Assembly: GCA_037074705.1 (NCBI GenBank)
Contig: CM073590.1
Coordinates: forward strand, 183,614,746-183,678,745
Origin: Zhengitettix transpicula
Taxonomy: Eukaryota; Arthropoda; Insecta; Orthoptera; Tetrigidae
Direction of reading: 5' to 3'
DNA length: 64,000 bases
Part shown: in pieces, positions 1-11,401 of the stretch
How positions within the stretch are numbered: the stretch's first letter is position 1
How the letters are laid out: every line of letters starts with the position of its first letter
Made by a program: the position numbers and the translations under genes
Notes under the pieces: generated by a model
What the model saw: only the letters and a program-made list of their open reading frames with translations
Databases searched by the model: none
Told to the model about the DNA's origin: nothing

Positions 1-2094
1 AAATAATTGTATTTATTAATGTTCATAAATAGTTACCATTATTGAAATATTTAAGTGTGAAAATAATTATTATAAATACCTTGTAATTTTAAAATTTAAT
101 TTTCTATGAGATCATGTTATCCTATTCTGAATGATTATTATGTATATTAAGTTATAAATTAATTAGATATAATTAGTGAAAATTGGCAAACAGTCAGAAT
201 ATTTATTTAAAAATATTAAAAGTTTCATATATTATTTTAAATACATCGTAACGTATCTTCACTTTGGTTAGGGGCCTCATCAGACGTGTCTAAACATTAT
301 TTAAGAAATATAATGTACAATCAGTAAAAGCTTCAATCCCAAATAAATAAAGTATAATACGGTTACTTTCATTATATTATGCAACAAAATATGTTGTAAA
401 TTTGGATAAAATAAATTCAGTGAAAAAAATTTAGATCTACTCCATCAACTTCCATGGCCGAAATTATAGTAAACAATGCCAATCAAATTCTTTAATATGT
501 CAGATAAAGTTTAAATTTTTAATTATATTCATATATAGATTCACAAATTGAAGATTTTCTTCACATGAAGATCAATGGAAAATGATTGTATTCTATTACC
601 TTTTTTCTATGCCTCGAAAATATATTACTAGTATGAGATGATGTCATTTACAGAGATTAAATTAGGCAGCCACATAGTAAAGAAAGATATGTTCCAATCT
701 GTCAGAAGATTATTCAGAAAGAGACCAAATGAATTGGAAATTTAGATATTAACTTACGTTAATGTTGGATTTAAAGAATTAAAAGTGTAATAGAGTTATC
801 CGCATAAACATATCTAATCATAAACTTCACAAATTTTATGTATCGATGTTTATTACGATAAATATTACAATAAAAAATCACCATTTTCAGCAACGTTGTA
901 TCTCAAATACAATTAAAATCCAAGTACTCAATGTTTTTGGTTACATTTCGCATGTCGTAACAACTGATTTCTAATGGATTTATTATTGCTATTAGCAGGG
1001 TAGCGATAAATTATATAACTAGCGGTTGTATATCGGGATTAATTATGAGAAATTTATATTACGACTTACTGAGTTTCCTTCTCAGATATGGCAATGATAA
1101 GGTGAAAATATGATTCTCGTGTACAATTATTTGATTCTATTTAATTAATTTTAATTTTCAATTATACTCTACAAATAAATGACAATTTGTGAATGTCTGT
1201 TTCCTTTGGGTGCCTTAAGAGTGGCTGAGCAAAGTTGAGGCTCGGAATCGACGAAACTAAATGAGCGTTGCGCTTTGCTTCCGTGTATGATATTACGGCT
1301 CTGACTGTATACAAATTCTACTTATTATAAGGTTTACTTTCGGGAGCGAACGCTGAATAATAATACTTTCAGACAAATTCACGCGAAGCTAATTAAAATA
1401 AACGTTTTCAATGTGTTTCGGGACTAATTGAAGGACGGTAACGGAATTTTCTGTGAATTCTACGTAGATGTATAGGCTTGTCTTAATTACTGAGAAGTTG
1501 AGGGAAGTTTTAGGCGTGGAATGGAGTGAAGGCGCCCATTGCTTTCTCTTGGGCTTTAATGAGCTGCGTCGCGTTTCACTTGATCTCCTGGAAGACGAGG
1601 CGTTGCGTTTCACACCCCAAGTACTTACCTTCCTGTCAAACTAACACTGCTAATTCCACCATACAGATCAATTTGCTTATTAACCGTAACGATGTAGTAA
1701 TTCAGACGTTCGACTACTGTACACAATAAATGAATGTACCGGTTGAAATTAAAAATTTTACTTAAATCCACATCTCAAACACATTTGAATAAATTCAAAA
1801 TGTATATATATATATATATATATATGTACATAACTGTAACTGATAACGGTGGATTTACGGAGACGCCTTTCTGAAAAGGGATAAGATCATCTTTATTAAC
1901 TAAAATTATTATGTTTTCCTAGTGGAAATTAATTTTAACTAAAGAACAACTTGATGATTTTATATGCATTTAATTAATATCGGAATACAATTTTGATCCC
2001 ACAAAACTTTTTTTATTTGATTATTATATAACTATAACTATAAATGAAAAAATTTACGTCTGATTCAAAATAATGAATAAGAACATAAAAAGGA
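1..2094. other. AT-rich intron, no feature recognised
   Basis: This is part of the intron 3' of the last visible cyclase exon. It contains short AT-rich stretches and a (TA)n run at about 1803-1825. No conserved protein-like frame was recognised on either strand. Short open frames around 1389-1729 show no motif. Confidence 0.6.
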
Positions 2095-2097
2095 GAC

Positions 2098-3035
2098 CAG
2101 AAGGGGAGATATATGAGGGAGAGAAAGAAAGAAAGAGAGATAGAGAGAGAAACAGGGAAGGGTAGGGAGAGAAACGGAGAGAGATAGAGAGACGAAAGAG
2201 AGAGTGAGAAAGGGCAAGGGAGAGAGAGAGCGAAAGATAGAGAGAGAGCGAGATGAGTGCGTAGGATAATCGTTTGCCGTCAAAAAGTTTTTGAGTGTTG
2301 TCAACTGACAAGTGCAGTTGTGTTTCTCTAAGCTCTTCTTCGCACCTGACGAAAGTATTAAGGATCCCAGAAACGTTGTGTGGTATTTATGTTACCCTTT
2401 TTGTCTGAATTGGCTATCTTTCTTATTTATTCTTTACTATAACTATACTTATTAGATAAATAAAAGGCCAAATAACAGCAAAATAACTGTTAAATAAATA
2501 CCACCCTATGCTTCTGCAATCCTTGTTGCTTTCGTCAAGATACTTTTACCTATATATCGTCTGAAGATAAAGGACTTGATTTTGTAAATATAAAACTTTT
2601 ATGATCTTTATAAATCGTATAAAACGTAATTTTAACAATTATATTATAAAACACCAATTATTCCGTGGTAATTTAACAAGTTAAAATGATTTTTTTTTAA
2701 AAAAAAAGCCTGGGAATTTTTTAAACGGAGCATCAGAGAACTCTTGGTGATATTGTGGTTATTTTTTTAATTAAAGGTTTGAACATATAAAATACGATTG
2801 GCTTAAGCCCATTGACGTACTTCTCTGATCTGCATTAATGTTATAAATAGGGCTTCATACCTCGACCGTCTCCTCCATACATACTAGAACTATCCGGCAA
2901 ACGATTGTTCTACGTACTCATTTCGCTCTCTATATATATTTCGCTCTCTCCGTTTACCTCCCTATCTCTCTCTTTTATTCTCTCTCTCTATCTCTCTTTC
3001 TGTCCTTCTCTCAGTCTCACTGTCTCTCACTCACT
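2098..3035. repeat. GA/CT-armed inverted repeat enclosing R3 arms
   Basis: The left arm (about 2098-2286) is a GA-rich simple repeat ending GATGAGTGCGTAGGATAAT then CGTTTGCCG. The right arm (about 2891-3035) is its reverse complement in outline (CGGCAAACGATTGTTCTACG, then CT-rich). Between the arms lie an R3 right arm (2284-2430) and a diverged R3 left arm (about 2465-2545). The whole resembles a large foldback element. The arms are too diverged to set exact ends. Confidence 0.55.
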
Positions 3036-4308
3036 AGTCCTATTTTAATATGCATGTCGTTTTAACGGATACTGACTCCTTGATTCCGGTAACTCCGTGT
3101 TCTCGTCTAGCGACAAACGTGCTGGCACCTTCCAGTCTAAATACAGCCTCATGGCCCACAAGATTCTGTATTCACATAGCTGATCTTTTCGTTAAATTTT
3201 CAATAAATTCAACTTTGAAATAATTGCGTTATTGAAACTATATTTGAGACACACAAAATTTGGTTTGTTCTATTTTAACCCGTTTATTTATTTAAACTTA
3301 CATATATAAATTATTTTTACACCTCCTCTTATTTCGAAATGGTACGATATTTGCATTACTTATATTAATTGAAAATTACTCTTTTAAGTAAACGTAAAAC
3401 TTAAAAAATATCATTCTAATAAGGTAATTAAATAAGTTATTCAGTAGAATTAAAAATAAACTAGCGGTAAAATAAGGTAATATAGAATATAAAGTTATGA
3501 AAAATAAAAGGCGGGAAAGTAGCGGATCTAAAATAGAACACTTGAGTAGAAACCAAGTCTGTAGTTGGAACAATAAGGTTCTAACACATAGAGCGTCCAA
3601 ATAAATTTTTGTCGAATCATAAAATCCGAACAACATTATCAGGGAAACGATGAATCGTAACTATCGTTTATGCTGTGTTGTGAAATGTGTTGACATCTCA
3701 ACATATTATTATATTGAACCAATATATTGCAGCACTAACGTAAATTTTCTTCGGAATATTCAACTTATAGATTACCAAATCAGTGTATTTTATAAATTAC
3801 TTAATATATCATACATCAACTTGTAAATTAACGCATTACAATTTTGTTTACTAAAGTTTTCAAACGTTGCGAAGTAAAGCAAGAACACTGTTATGGTCGG
3901 CTCATGACAACCGTAATATTTACCGACGTAAACGGGCGGATCGTTTTAGCAAATGCAAATATTGAGGCAATTTCAGTTGTATACAAGAGGAATCATTTTC
4001 CATCATACATGTTCTAAGTAGCGTCTTGACCGCCATTACGATGGTAACACATTGGTATGTGTGTGTGTCATACAGGCTCAAGAATTATCAGTTAAGTTGA
4101 ACACGTACTACAGAAATTAAGAATATCGTTTGTTTCGTTCGAAAAGTGACTTTATATTCATAAAATAAACACAAAAATTTGGTAACCACATATACAAGTT
4201 TCTTATCGAGCACCGAGATACGATAAGAAACTACATTTATATATTACAATCGTTATTCATAAGAATATTAATACTGTTATCAGTTCGAATTAAAATTTGT
4301 TTTTACGT

Positions 4309-4482
4309 CTGTTTGAAAATTAATAATAAGATATCCAAATACAGACCAAATAAGTGATAATATAAATATAAAAAGCACCTGAAAAAAGTGAAAAGTATCC
4401 CAGAAACGTTTTGTCGTATTAATATTATCACCTATTTTGACTGTATTTGGCTATCTTTCTTATTATTGTTATCAGTTCGAGT
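4309..4482. repeat. R3 foldback element, short form
   Basis: Two inverted arms of about 75 bp lie almost back to back. The left starts AATTAATAATAAGATATCC and the right ends GGCTATCTTTCTTATTATTG. Both carry the R3 core (CAAATACAGAC..AAATAAGTGATAAT and its complement). The central segment seen in the 51.3-kb copy is mostly missing. There is no coding capacity. Confidence 0.7.
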
Positions 4483-6425
4483 CCTTCGTTACATTGAAAG
4501 TTCATTCCGCGTAAATCGAGTGATTAATTATATAAGCAAACTTTGTGATCATAGCGTAGGTTTCCAGTATTTCTGGTTCAATATATTCTGCCACTCAAAT
4601 TTTTAAAAAAAAACAAGACGAGTAATCAATAAAATATTAGTAAATAAATACTATCTCATGATTTAATTTTTCGTCGCAAAATTTATTTGTTCCTTTTTTC
4701 TGTAAGGTTACTTCATAAACCTTCATTTTTTTATTCTCAATCACAATGTAGCAAATTTGTTTTTACAGCGAGCGTATAAATTGATATAATTTTGTATATA
4801 TATTTACTTCAATCAATATAATATTAATTAATATTTTTATGGTAATCCTAATGTTTTGAATAATATTTTTTCTACTGTTCTTTATAAATTTTGATGAAAG
4901 TGAATTAAAGTATGATGACGGGATGATATATTTTTTAATTATTATAATTAACAATAATAAATATTATTATTTTATATATTAATTAATTTTTTATTGTAAT
5001 TCTATTGTCTTGCATGATATTTTTTCTACTGTTCATTATAAATTTTGATGAAAGTGTGTGTGTGTGTGAGAGTGAGAGAGAGAGAACAAATTTGTCGTAA
5101 TGTAGAATATCAGAAGCGTCAAGTATTAAATAGAACGATAGAATATAAACAACTCAAGACGCCACCAGCGGTTAAGTAGCGTTTTGTTTCATTATTAGTT
5201 GGTTGCGTCGTGTTAATGTGCAAGTGTTGTTGATTCCGACATGATTCAACATACTTTCGTTTGGGTGAAGGTCCTGATATTCCGAATTGTATCGCAACCT
5301 CCCATAATTTCATTACGTGAACTTTAGTCTTGCGCGCGTATTGTCTATCCTTTTTCCCTCGCAACGTCATAATAAAAAAATTCTTAACGAATTCACCAGC
5401 TTACACTCGAAGTTTAGCAGCGTGAATAAAGAAGTTTGCCTTCCAAATTTTTTTAAAAATAGATCTCAATATGTTATCACCCTCATAATGCTACAGTTAT
5501 TTCGGAGTTTGCCTAAATATTAGAGAAACCTCATGTTTCCGTGTCAAATTCTAAGCTAATTTTAATAATCGCGAGTTTAAAGGATCAATTAAGATACAGG
5601 TAATTGGTATTCTGCTCATCAGAGTGAGTTAATTTCTGTCTCCGATCAGTTGTCTGCGGAGGTCGTGCGTATATGACATCCCTTTGTGTTGCGTGACGAA
5701 CGTTGAGGTGGGTAATGGGCTGCGAAATTATGCTAACATCTGCAAACCTGACAGTCTGTATTCAAACGCTCCAAGAATCTTCGAATGTGAGAACCGTGAT
5801 CTGCTTTGAAGTTGTTCCTAAGAAGCAATCGAATCAATCAGGCGATATTAATTACTCTGTGCTTTGTATGCCAAGGGATGCATTGCTGTAGTTCATGCTT
5901 CACGGGTTTGAACACGTCTCGTACACATTATAGTACGTGAGCACAAGCAACTGAACTTATACCAAGCAACAATGACCATATTTCACATACCCTTAAATAA
6001 TAATGAAACATTTTGAGGAATTTCGAGGAAAGCTAATTTAACAATAATTAAGCTTTAAAATGTTAAAACCTAGTAGAAATTATTCCTAACTGCAATATTC
6101 ATACGAATGTGACAGTTACCATGTAAGCTTGCACCGCAGACACTTCAATTAATTAGTAGATTTATCTTTGGGGAATTGAAAAAATTGAATGTATATTGTA
6201 TTCTCATGAACTGACAAAACGTGGTTTAAAAGTTGCTAAAACCTTTGAGATTAATAAGCTATAGTATATCATATACTTTTTTTAAAGTTACTTTTTGGAA
6301 CAAGCAAGAATGATGGCAGGATTGTATGCAGATTCATAAAGTGTATTTTTTAAATATTTTTTATTTATAATAATCTTTTCAAATTTTTAATACTACTCAA
6401 AATGTACGAATACTATTTTTATTTT

Positions 6426-6558
6426 GAAAATACAAACTGCTGTAATTAAGATTTTTAATTACTGAAAGGTTCAATTTTTTTAAATTTCGTAAATTAAATT
6501 TTAAAAAATTGAACCTTTTAGTAATTAAAAAAATCTTAATTACAGCAGGTTGTATTTT
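6426..6558. repeat. Near-perfect palindrome, 62-bp arms
   Basis: The left arm 6426-6487 (GAAAATACAAACTGCTGTAA...) and right arm 6496-6558 are reverse complements with few mismatches and an 8-bp loop. The structure looks like a foldback MITE or a cruciform-prone palindrome. No target duplication could be assigned with confidence. Confidence 0.8.
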
Positions 6559-6793
6559 CTTGTTTATGCCGCATGATGTAATTGGCCAGCACTACCTTGT
6601 TCTGTCTGCTCCGTAGCACTTGAAAGTGGCAGTTTGTTGAGCTTTACGGGGTGGTTTAGGAGCAATGTGAAACGGAATGAAGCGCATGCTCATTTCTTAT
6701 TACAGACAGAAATCGTGTGCTACAGCAGTGAGTTTCCCAGACGTGACCAGCTGGCTGCTTTTGCGGGATGGAGTTCGTGCGGACAGTTTAAAG

Positions 6794-7344
6794 CAGTTTT
6801 TCCCAACCTTTTTTTACCAGTCCATACCTAAGTATTATTAATGCTCCCTAAGTCTTTTTAATGCCCTGTATGTAACATATACATATTTTTATATTAAAGA
6901 TTGCATTATTTCCTAAAGAAGCCTTATTTCAACTAACGTATAATTGTTCTTCTATAGTAATAATTCTGTGCATAAACGAAGTAATAATTTATTTTATTCG
7001 GAGATCGCAAAACTTATCGCCCATTCGATATTGCGTATGAAATTAAGTTCTTATTTTATTCAACACGCGGAGTTGGCGCTAGACTACAGACAACCATATA
7101 GCGCATGATACAGCATTACAGTACTTACCATTCCTTCACTAGACATTTCAGTTTATATTACTCCAGATTTGAAGCTTGGCTCTATGGAAAGCACCAAACT
7201 TACCAAATGCTTATTTCAAATTGAGGTACCAACAAATTTTCCGTTTGTATTAGTTAAATTATATATAACTGTTTTTAAATTTTTAGGCGAGCTCATTTTC
7301 TAATTGCCCCCTGTGGGGCGTGGGACCCACGTTGGAAAATACTG
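6794..7344. mobile_element. Non-autonomous hAT-like DNA transposon
   Basis: This 551-bp element is flanked by a perfect 8-bp target duplication, GTTTAAAG, at 6786-6793 and 7345-7352. Its ends are inverted: left CAGTTTTTCCCAACCTT, right complement CAGTATTTTCCAACGTG. An 8-bp duplication plus CAG-starting ends with the TTTCCCAAC motif is typical of hAT elements. There is no transposase frame, so it is a deletion derivative or MITE. It sits in the intron 3' of the last cyclase exon. Confidence 0.88.
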
Positions 7345-7352
7345 GTTTAAAG

Positions 7353-9602
7353 AGTTCGATATCGAACCAGAATTAAGAAAAATTCATTCTTCCTAAATTA
7401 ATTCATGCCACTGCACTTCACTGAAACTTCGAATTAACAATGAATGAGATCGGATTGTTAAAAGTAACGCTTACTCACGACGGATGTTTCAAACGCGAAC
7501 ACTAACCTGAAATAATTTCAGTATTCCACCAGAAGAAAATAGGGAACAGGAAATTGTTCCTCCTTTTAGTGGATGGTAAAAGTCTGCCTCGTTGGCATAA
7601 GAAATTTCAAAGAGCCAAATTATGGAGACGTTAAATCGCTTGGAAACTATTGCGCTATAAAACTTCAAAAATATTACCTTCTCCGACATGTTTAGAAAGA
7701 TGTAATTTTAAAACGCTGTAAAATGAAGAGCCCCTGCGATTTATTGAAGGTTTTCCCTTTTTATTAAAACAGGATATGCACTTTAGATAGCAGCATAAAA
7801 AAGGGTACATACACTTATTTGAGTGTTTTCTACAGTATACCTGCTGACCGTGTGATAGAAATAAATATAATTTACATTTTTCCAAATAAGTATTCTAATG
7901 GAGTAGGCTAAATGATAACCAACCTGGATTATATTTGCGGTGATTCTAATAACTGATCTGTCACAGAAGAAATCACTGTAGTTATATTAAGTATTCCATA
8001 CGAAACTGTCACATACGTGATTGGCATTGCAATATTCTTAAATTTCGAAACTAAATTCTGAAAACGCAGGACCAAACTTTAAACTTATTGTCTGTAATGC
8101 GCGTACTTCATAACTATGTGCATAATACCGCGATCACGATAAAATCACAATTGTTTCTCAAAGGCTATAAATTTCAAATCGTAACCGGATGGTAAGTTGT
8201 GTCGAGGTACACGAACGTTTCACCCGAAATTATGGCCCATTATTCTTCTAAGCTATTATTTGTACCTTATACTGTGAAAATTAACGCCTGTAAATATAAC
8301 GACCTAATGTTATCAGACAAACAATATCACACCCAATTTAATTATAAATAAACATATTTTGTACAGGAAACATAATAATCACAGAAGAGAATCCATATGA
8401 AATGTTTCATATTAAAAATGATTGGCAACGTAAAAATTTATACAAATATTCAAGATGGATCATATTAAATCCTTACATATGTAATAATAAAAGCGAGGTT
8501 CGGCCAAGAAAAATTCAAATTACATATTTTAATCAAAGAATATCTAGTGATTTTAATTTTTTCATAAACAAACCACATTTATGGAATATGTTTTTCAGTC
8601 ATTAATTGGCATAATTAGAATGAACGCCACTACTAAACTAAACGTTAATTTCTGCTGTGTCGTATTCCTTGAAAGTTTAGAGTCATCAGCATCCTGCTGA
8701 TACGTTTAGTTTAATTTCGATATTATCAATGCACCTACCCCAAGGAAGACGCTATTTGCACTTGCAGATAAACTTCAATTCTATTGGGAAAATGTTATTT
8801 CAATATGCAATTTCGAATTTATAACTTAAATAAATTTTTGCTTTCAATATAAAACTCAGATTTCCATGAGTCAAACTTTAGCCTAATCTTGAACGGAGTC
8901 TGAAGGAATATTTTTTTACTTTCGTCAGACATCTATCGACAAATGTGAAAAAGAAATAAAATTATTTATCCTGTGGAGGCAAACTAGCGAGAACCTAGGA
9001 GAAAAGAAGACAGACAAGTAAGAGAAAGCATTGTTTAGAGTATATTAGACACAACCTGCTGTTGACATGGAGATAACATTCAACCAAATATTTTACTACA
9101 GCTGAACATAAAAAATAAAAGCAGCATTTACGAGGCCGTAGGGGTTTACAATATCTAAACCCGACTTTGGGAATTGACCTGTAGAGCTTCATAAATTTCA
9201 GAATAAACTCAAGCGACACCACTAAATACACAGCAATCAAACTGTACGTCTGTGGAGTGATGTTCTTTGCTTATCGAAAAATTATGGACTCTAAAATCGC
9301 TGCACTCTGAAAAATTGAGCCACAGTTTATTATTGAAGCCGCCTTGCCCATAAATATGTTAAATATGTATGCAACGAGAGATTTTTCTTTTCATTTATTT
9401 ATTTTAGTAATTTTAATCTATTTTAAAACATATGCATACAGCTAAGAAAAGTTTAGTATTTTACTTGCATACTTCCGTTATCGTTTTAATTCATCGATTT
9501 CCGTTCTTTACTAGTCTTCTTTTTTTTCTTAACCAGCCGTCCATTCCAAATATTCTAGCGAGTCAATGAAATCATAGTCATGAAACTTGGGATCTGACTC
9601 AC
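7353..9602. other. AT-rich intron, nothing recognised
   Basis: Ordinary AT-rich intronic sequence directly 3' of cyclase exon I. No repeat with another copy in the window and no convincing coding frame was found on either strand. Confidence 0.55.
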
Positions 9603-9819
9603 GAGCGTGATGACGGCGCAGGCGGCGACGAGCGTTGTGCTGACGGCGAAGACGCTGAGCCTGAGCCAGCGGTGCGCGCTGACCACGTGTCCACCGTCGT
9701 CGGGCGCCGAGGCGCTGGGCGTCGCGGAGGCGTCGGGGCGCGGGCACAGCCAGCACAGGTACAGGAACAGCAACAGCGCCACAAATGCGGCCCCGAATGC
9801 GCCCCACAGAACCACGCCT
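9603..9819 (-). CDS. Ac76E: Adenylyl cyclase exon I, TM8-TM9
   Basis: 217 nt, phase 2 in and phase 0 out; one base completes Gly, then 72 codons. Two hydrophobic helices are visible: VVLWGAFGAAFVALLLFLYL (residues 2-21) and LSVFAVSTTLVAACAVITL (about 54-72). They are joined by an Ala/Ser/Pro/Asp loop. The acceptor is TACGCAG and the donor is CTC/GTGAGT. The exon is strikingly GC-rich. This is the last exon seen; the rest of the membrane domain and C2 must lie left of the window, since no further cyclase-like frame was recognised in 1-9602. Confidence 0.85.
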
Positions 9820-10437
9820 CTGCGTACATTTACATAATGACATTAATTTTGACGAAGGTAATCAAGTTTTCAAATGCCAAAAATTGACAATTTTTGGAAA
9901 TAGGATTATTTTAATCTTTTAGGCGTAGCAATTGTGTAATAAATAAATGTTGTCCTTAACATTATTATTAATTAATTAATTACTTAAATAAATTATAAAT
10001 GTGATGTAGTTAACATTTCTTGCTCTATTAAAGTAAAATCGCAGAAAAAAATTGAAAATTCGGCTGAAAACTCTAAAAGGAACAAACATCTCCAAATTAT
10101 GTTGAAACCAAAGACACAGAGTAACTTTCAGAAAATGGTACTCACAACGTAGAGAATAAATTACGCCCAGCACACAAATAAAATAAATAAATTCAATAAA
10201 AATACGACCAAGTCGAATTCCAATGCTCTTGTAATTTTAAGATATTTCTATCTCGTTAGTGAAGAAGGGTTATATGCAATCGATGTTAAGTGTAATAGAC
10301 AATGTAGTCCGCGAGATTCTCTGTTCATAAATAATGAAAGAATAGACTAAAGTAATGTATTGCAGTGAACGCTTTTAAAATCAAAATGGGTTCAAAAAGT
10401 TTAAAATGTTCTGTAATAATTTTTGTAGATATGCTTC

Positions 10438-10880
10438 ATTAGGGTTATACACGCGGTGGTTATGGCAGAAATTTGCGGAATGGAGAGAAAGATAGCAAGG
10501 GTTAACGAGGGACACAGGTCTATAGTCTAAGGTTCCCAACTGGCATTTGCCTAAAAGTAACACAAGACACACCCTAGGAAATCAGGTATGTCAGATTCTC
10601 ATTACTTGTCCTACGCCCTTCCAATGACGAGAGTGATATTTGCTGTTGGGACGCAGCATTCCCTTCTCTATGCTCGTTCCAGTTCAGGAGGCAGATGGCC
10701 GACTATTCCAATTGGAACAGTAGACAACTCTTACCCGTATGCGCAAGATCTGTGACTCCGGAACATACACCTATAAAAACAGGCCTCGGTGCCAAAACGG
10801 AGAGGGGAAAAGGCATCCCTAAAGGTCTCCGTCTCCAGAAAAGGTCTCCAAAGGACAGCTCTCAAAGGTTTTTCATGTAG
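10438..10880 (-). mobile_element. R1 retroposon copy a, minus
   Basis: This is the reverse complement of the R1 consensus defined by the other copies. It carries CCGACTATTCCAATTGGAAC, the CATCAGGT block and the GGTTAACGAGG block. Its 3' end lies at the left (about 10438), without a clear poly-T run. It lies head to head with copy b about 40 bp away, so the two form a long inverted repeat of roughly 430-bp arms. A short shared TGTAGATA on both sides may be a worn target duplication, but this is weak. Confidence 0.75.
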
Positions 10881-10920
10881 ATAGAGGGTAAAGATGATCA
10901 CAAATAAAAATTTGAGAACA

Positions 10921-11401
10921 GGAGCTCTGGTGCAGGCTACCATTGGGGATGCCTTCACATCTCTCTGGTTTTTGGAACTAAGGTTCCCACATATTGAAAC
11001 ACCTCGACCTGTTTTGAGAGGTGTATGTTCCGGGGTCGCAGACCTTGGGCATACGGTAAGAGTTGTCCGCTATTCCTATTGGAATAGTTGGCCATCTGCC
11101 TCCTAAACTGGTCAAGGCACGGCGAGAGGAAAGCTGCGACCCAATAGCAAACCCCTCTCCCGCCATCGGAAGGGCGTGGGACAAGTACCTGATGCAGGTT
11201 TTTCTAGGGTTTTCCCTGCATCACTTTTAGGCGAATTGCCGGGTAGGATCCTTAAACCATAGCCCGGGGACCCTAGTTAACCCTTGGCTACCTTCCTCTA
11301 CCCTTCCGCTTCCCCCACTTTCAAATCCCTTCCTATTCTATTGAAGGGAAGTTGCCACCATGTGGATTACCCTCATGAGCCTGTCACCCTAAAAAAAAAA
11401 G
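10921..11401 (+). mobile_element. R1 retroposon copy b, target duplication seen
   Basis: A 481-bp copy ends in AGCCTGTCACCCT followed by ten A. It is flanked by a 10-bp direct repeat TTTGAGAACA at 10911-10920 and 11402-11411. A variable-length duplication next to a 3' A tail points to insertion by target-primed reverse transcription. The body contains GAGAGGTGTATGTTCCGGGG, the near palindrome CTATTCCTATTGGAATAG and CCATCGGAAGGGCGTGGGAC. Open frames on both strands are shared with other copies, but none resembles a known protein. Confidence 0.88.

Noticed and set aside
2054..2311. Two overlapping Ser/Leu-rich minus frames
   Set aside because: They are translations of the GA/CT simple repeat.
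9529..9843. Arg-rich 104-codon minus frame and two plus frames across exon I
   Set aside because: Shadow frames of a GC-rich exon; the frame with two hydrophobic helices and matching splice phases is the coding one.
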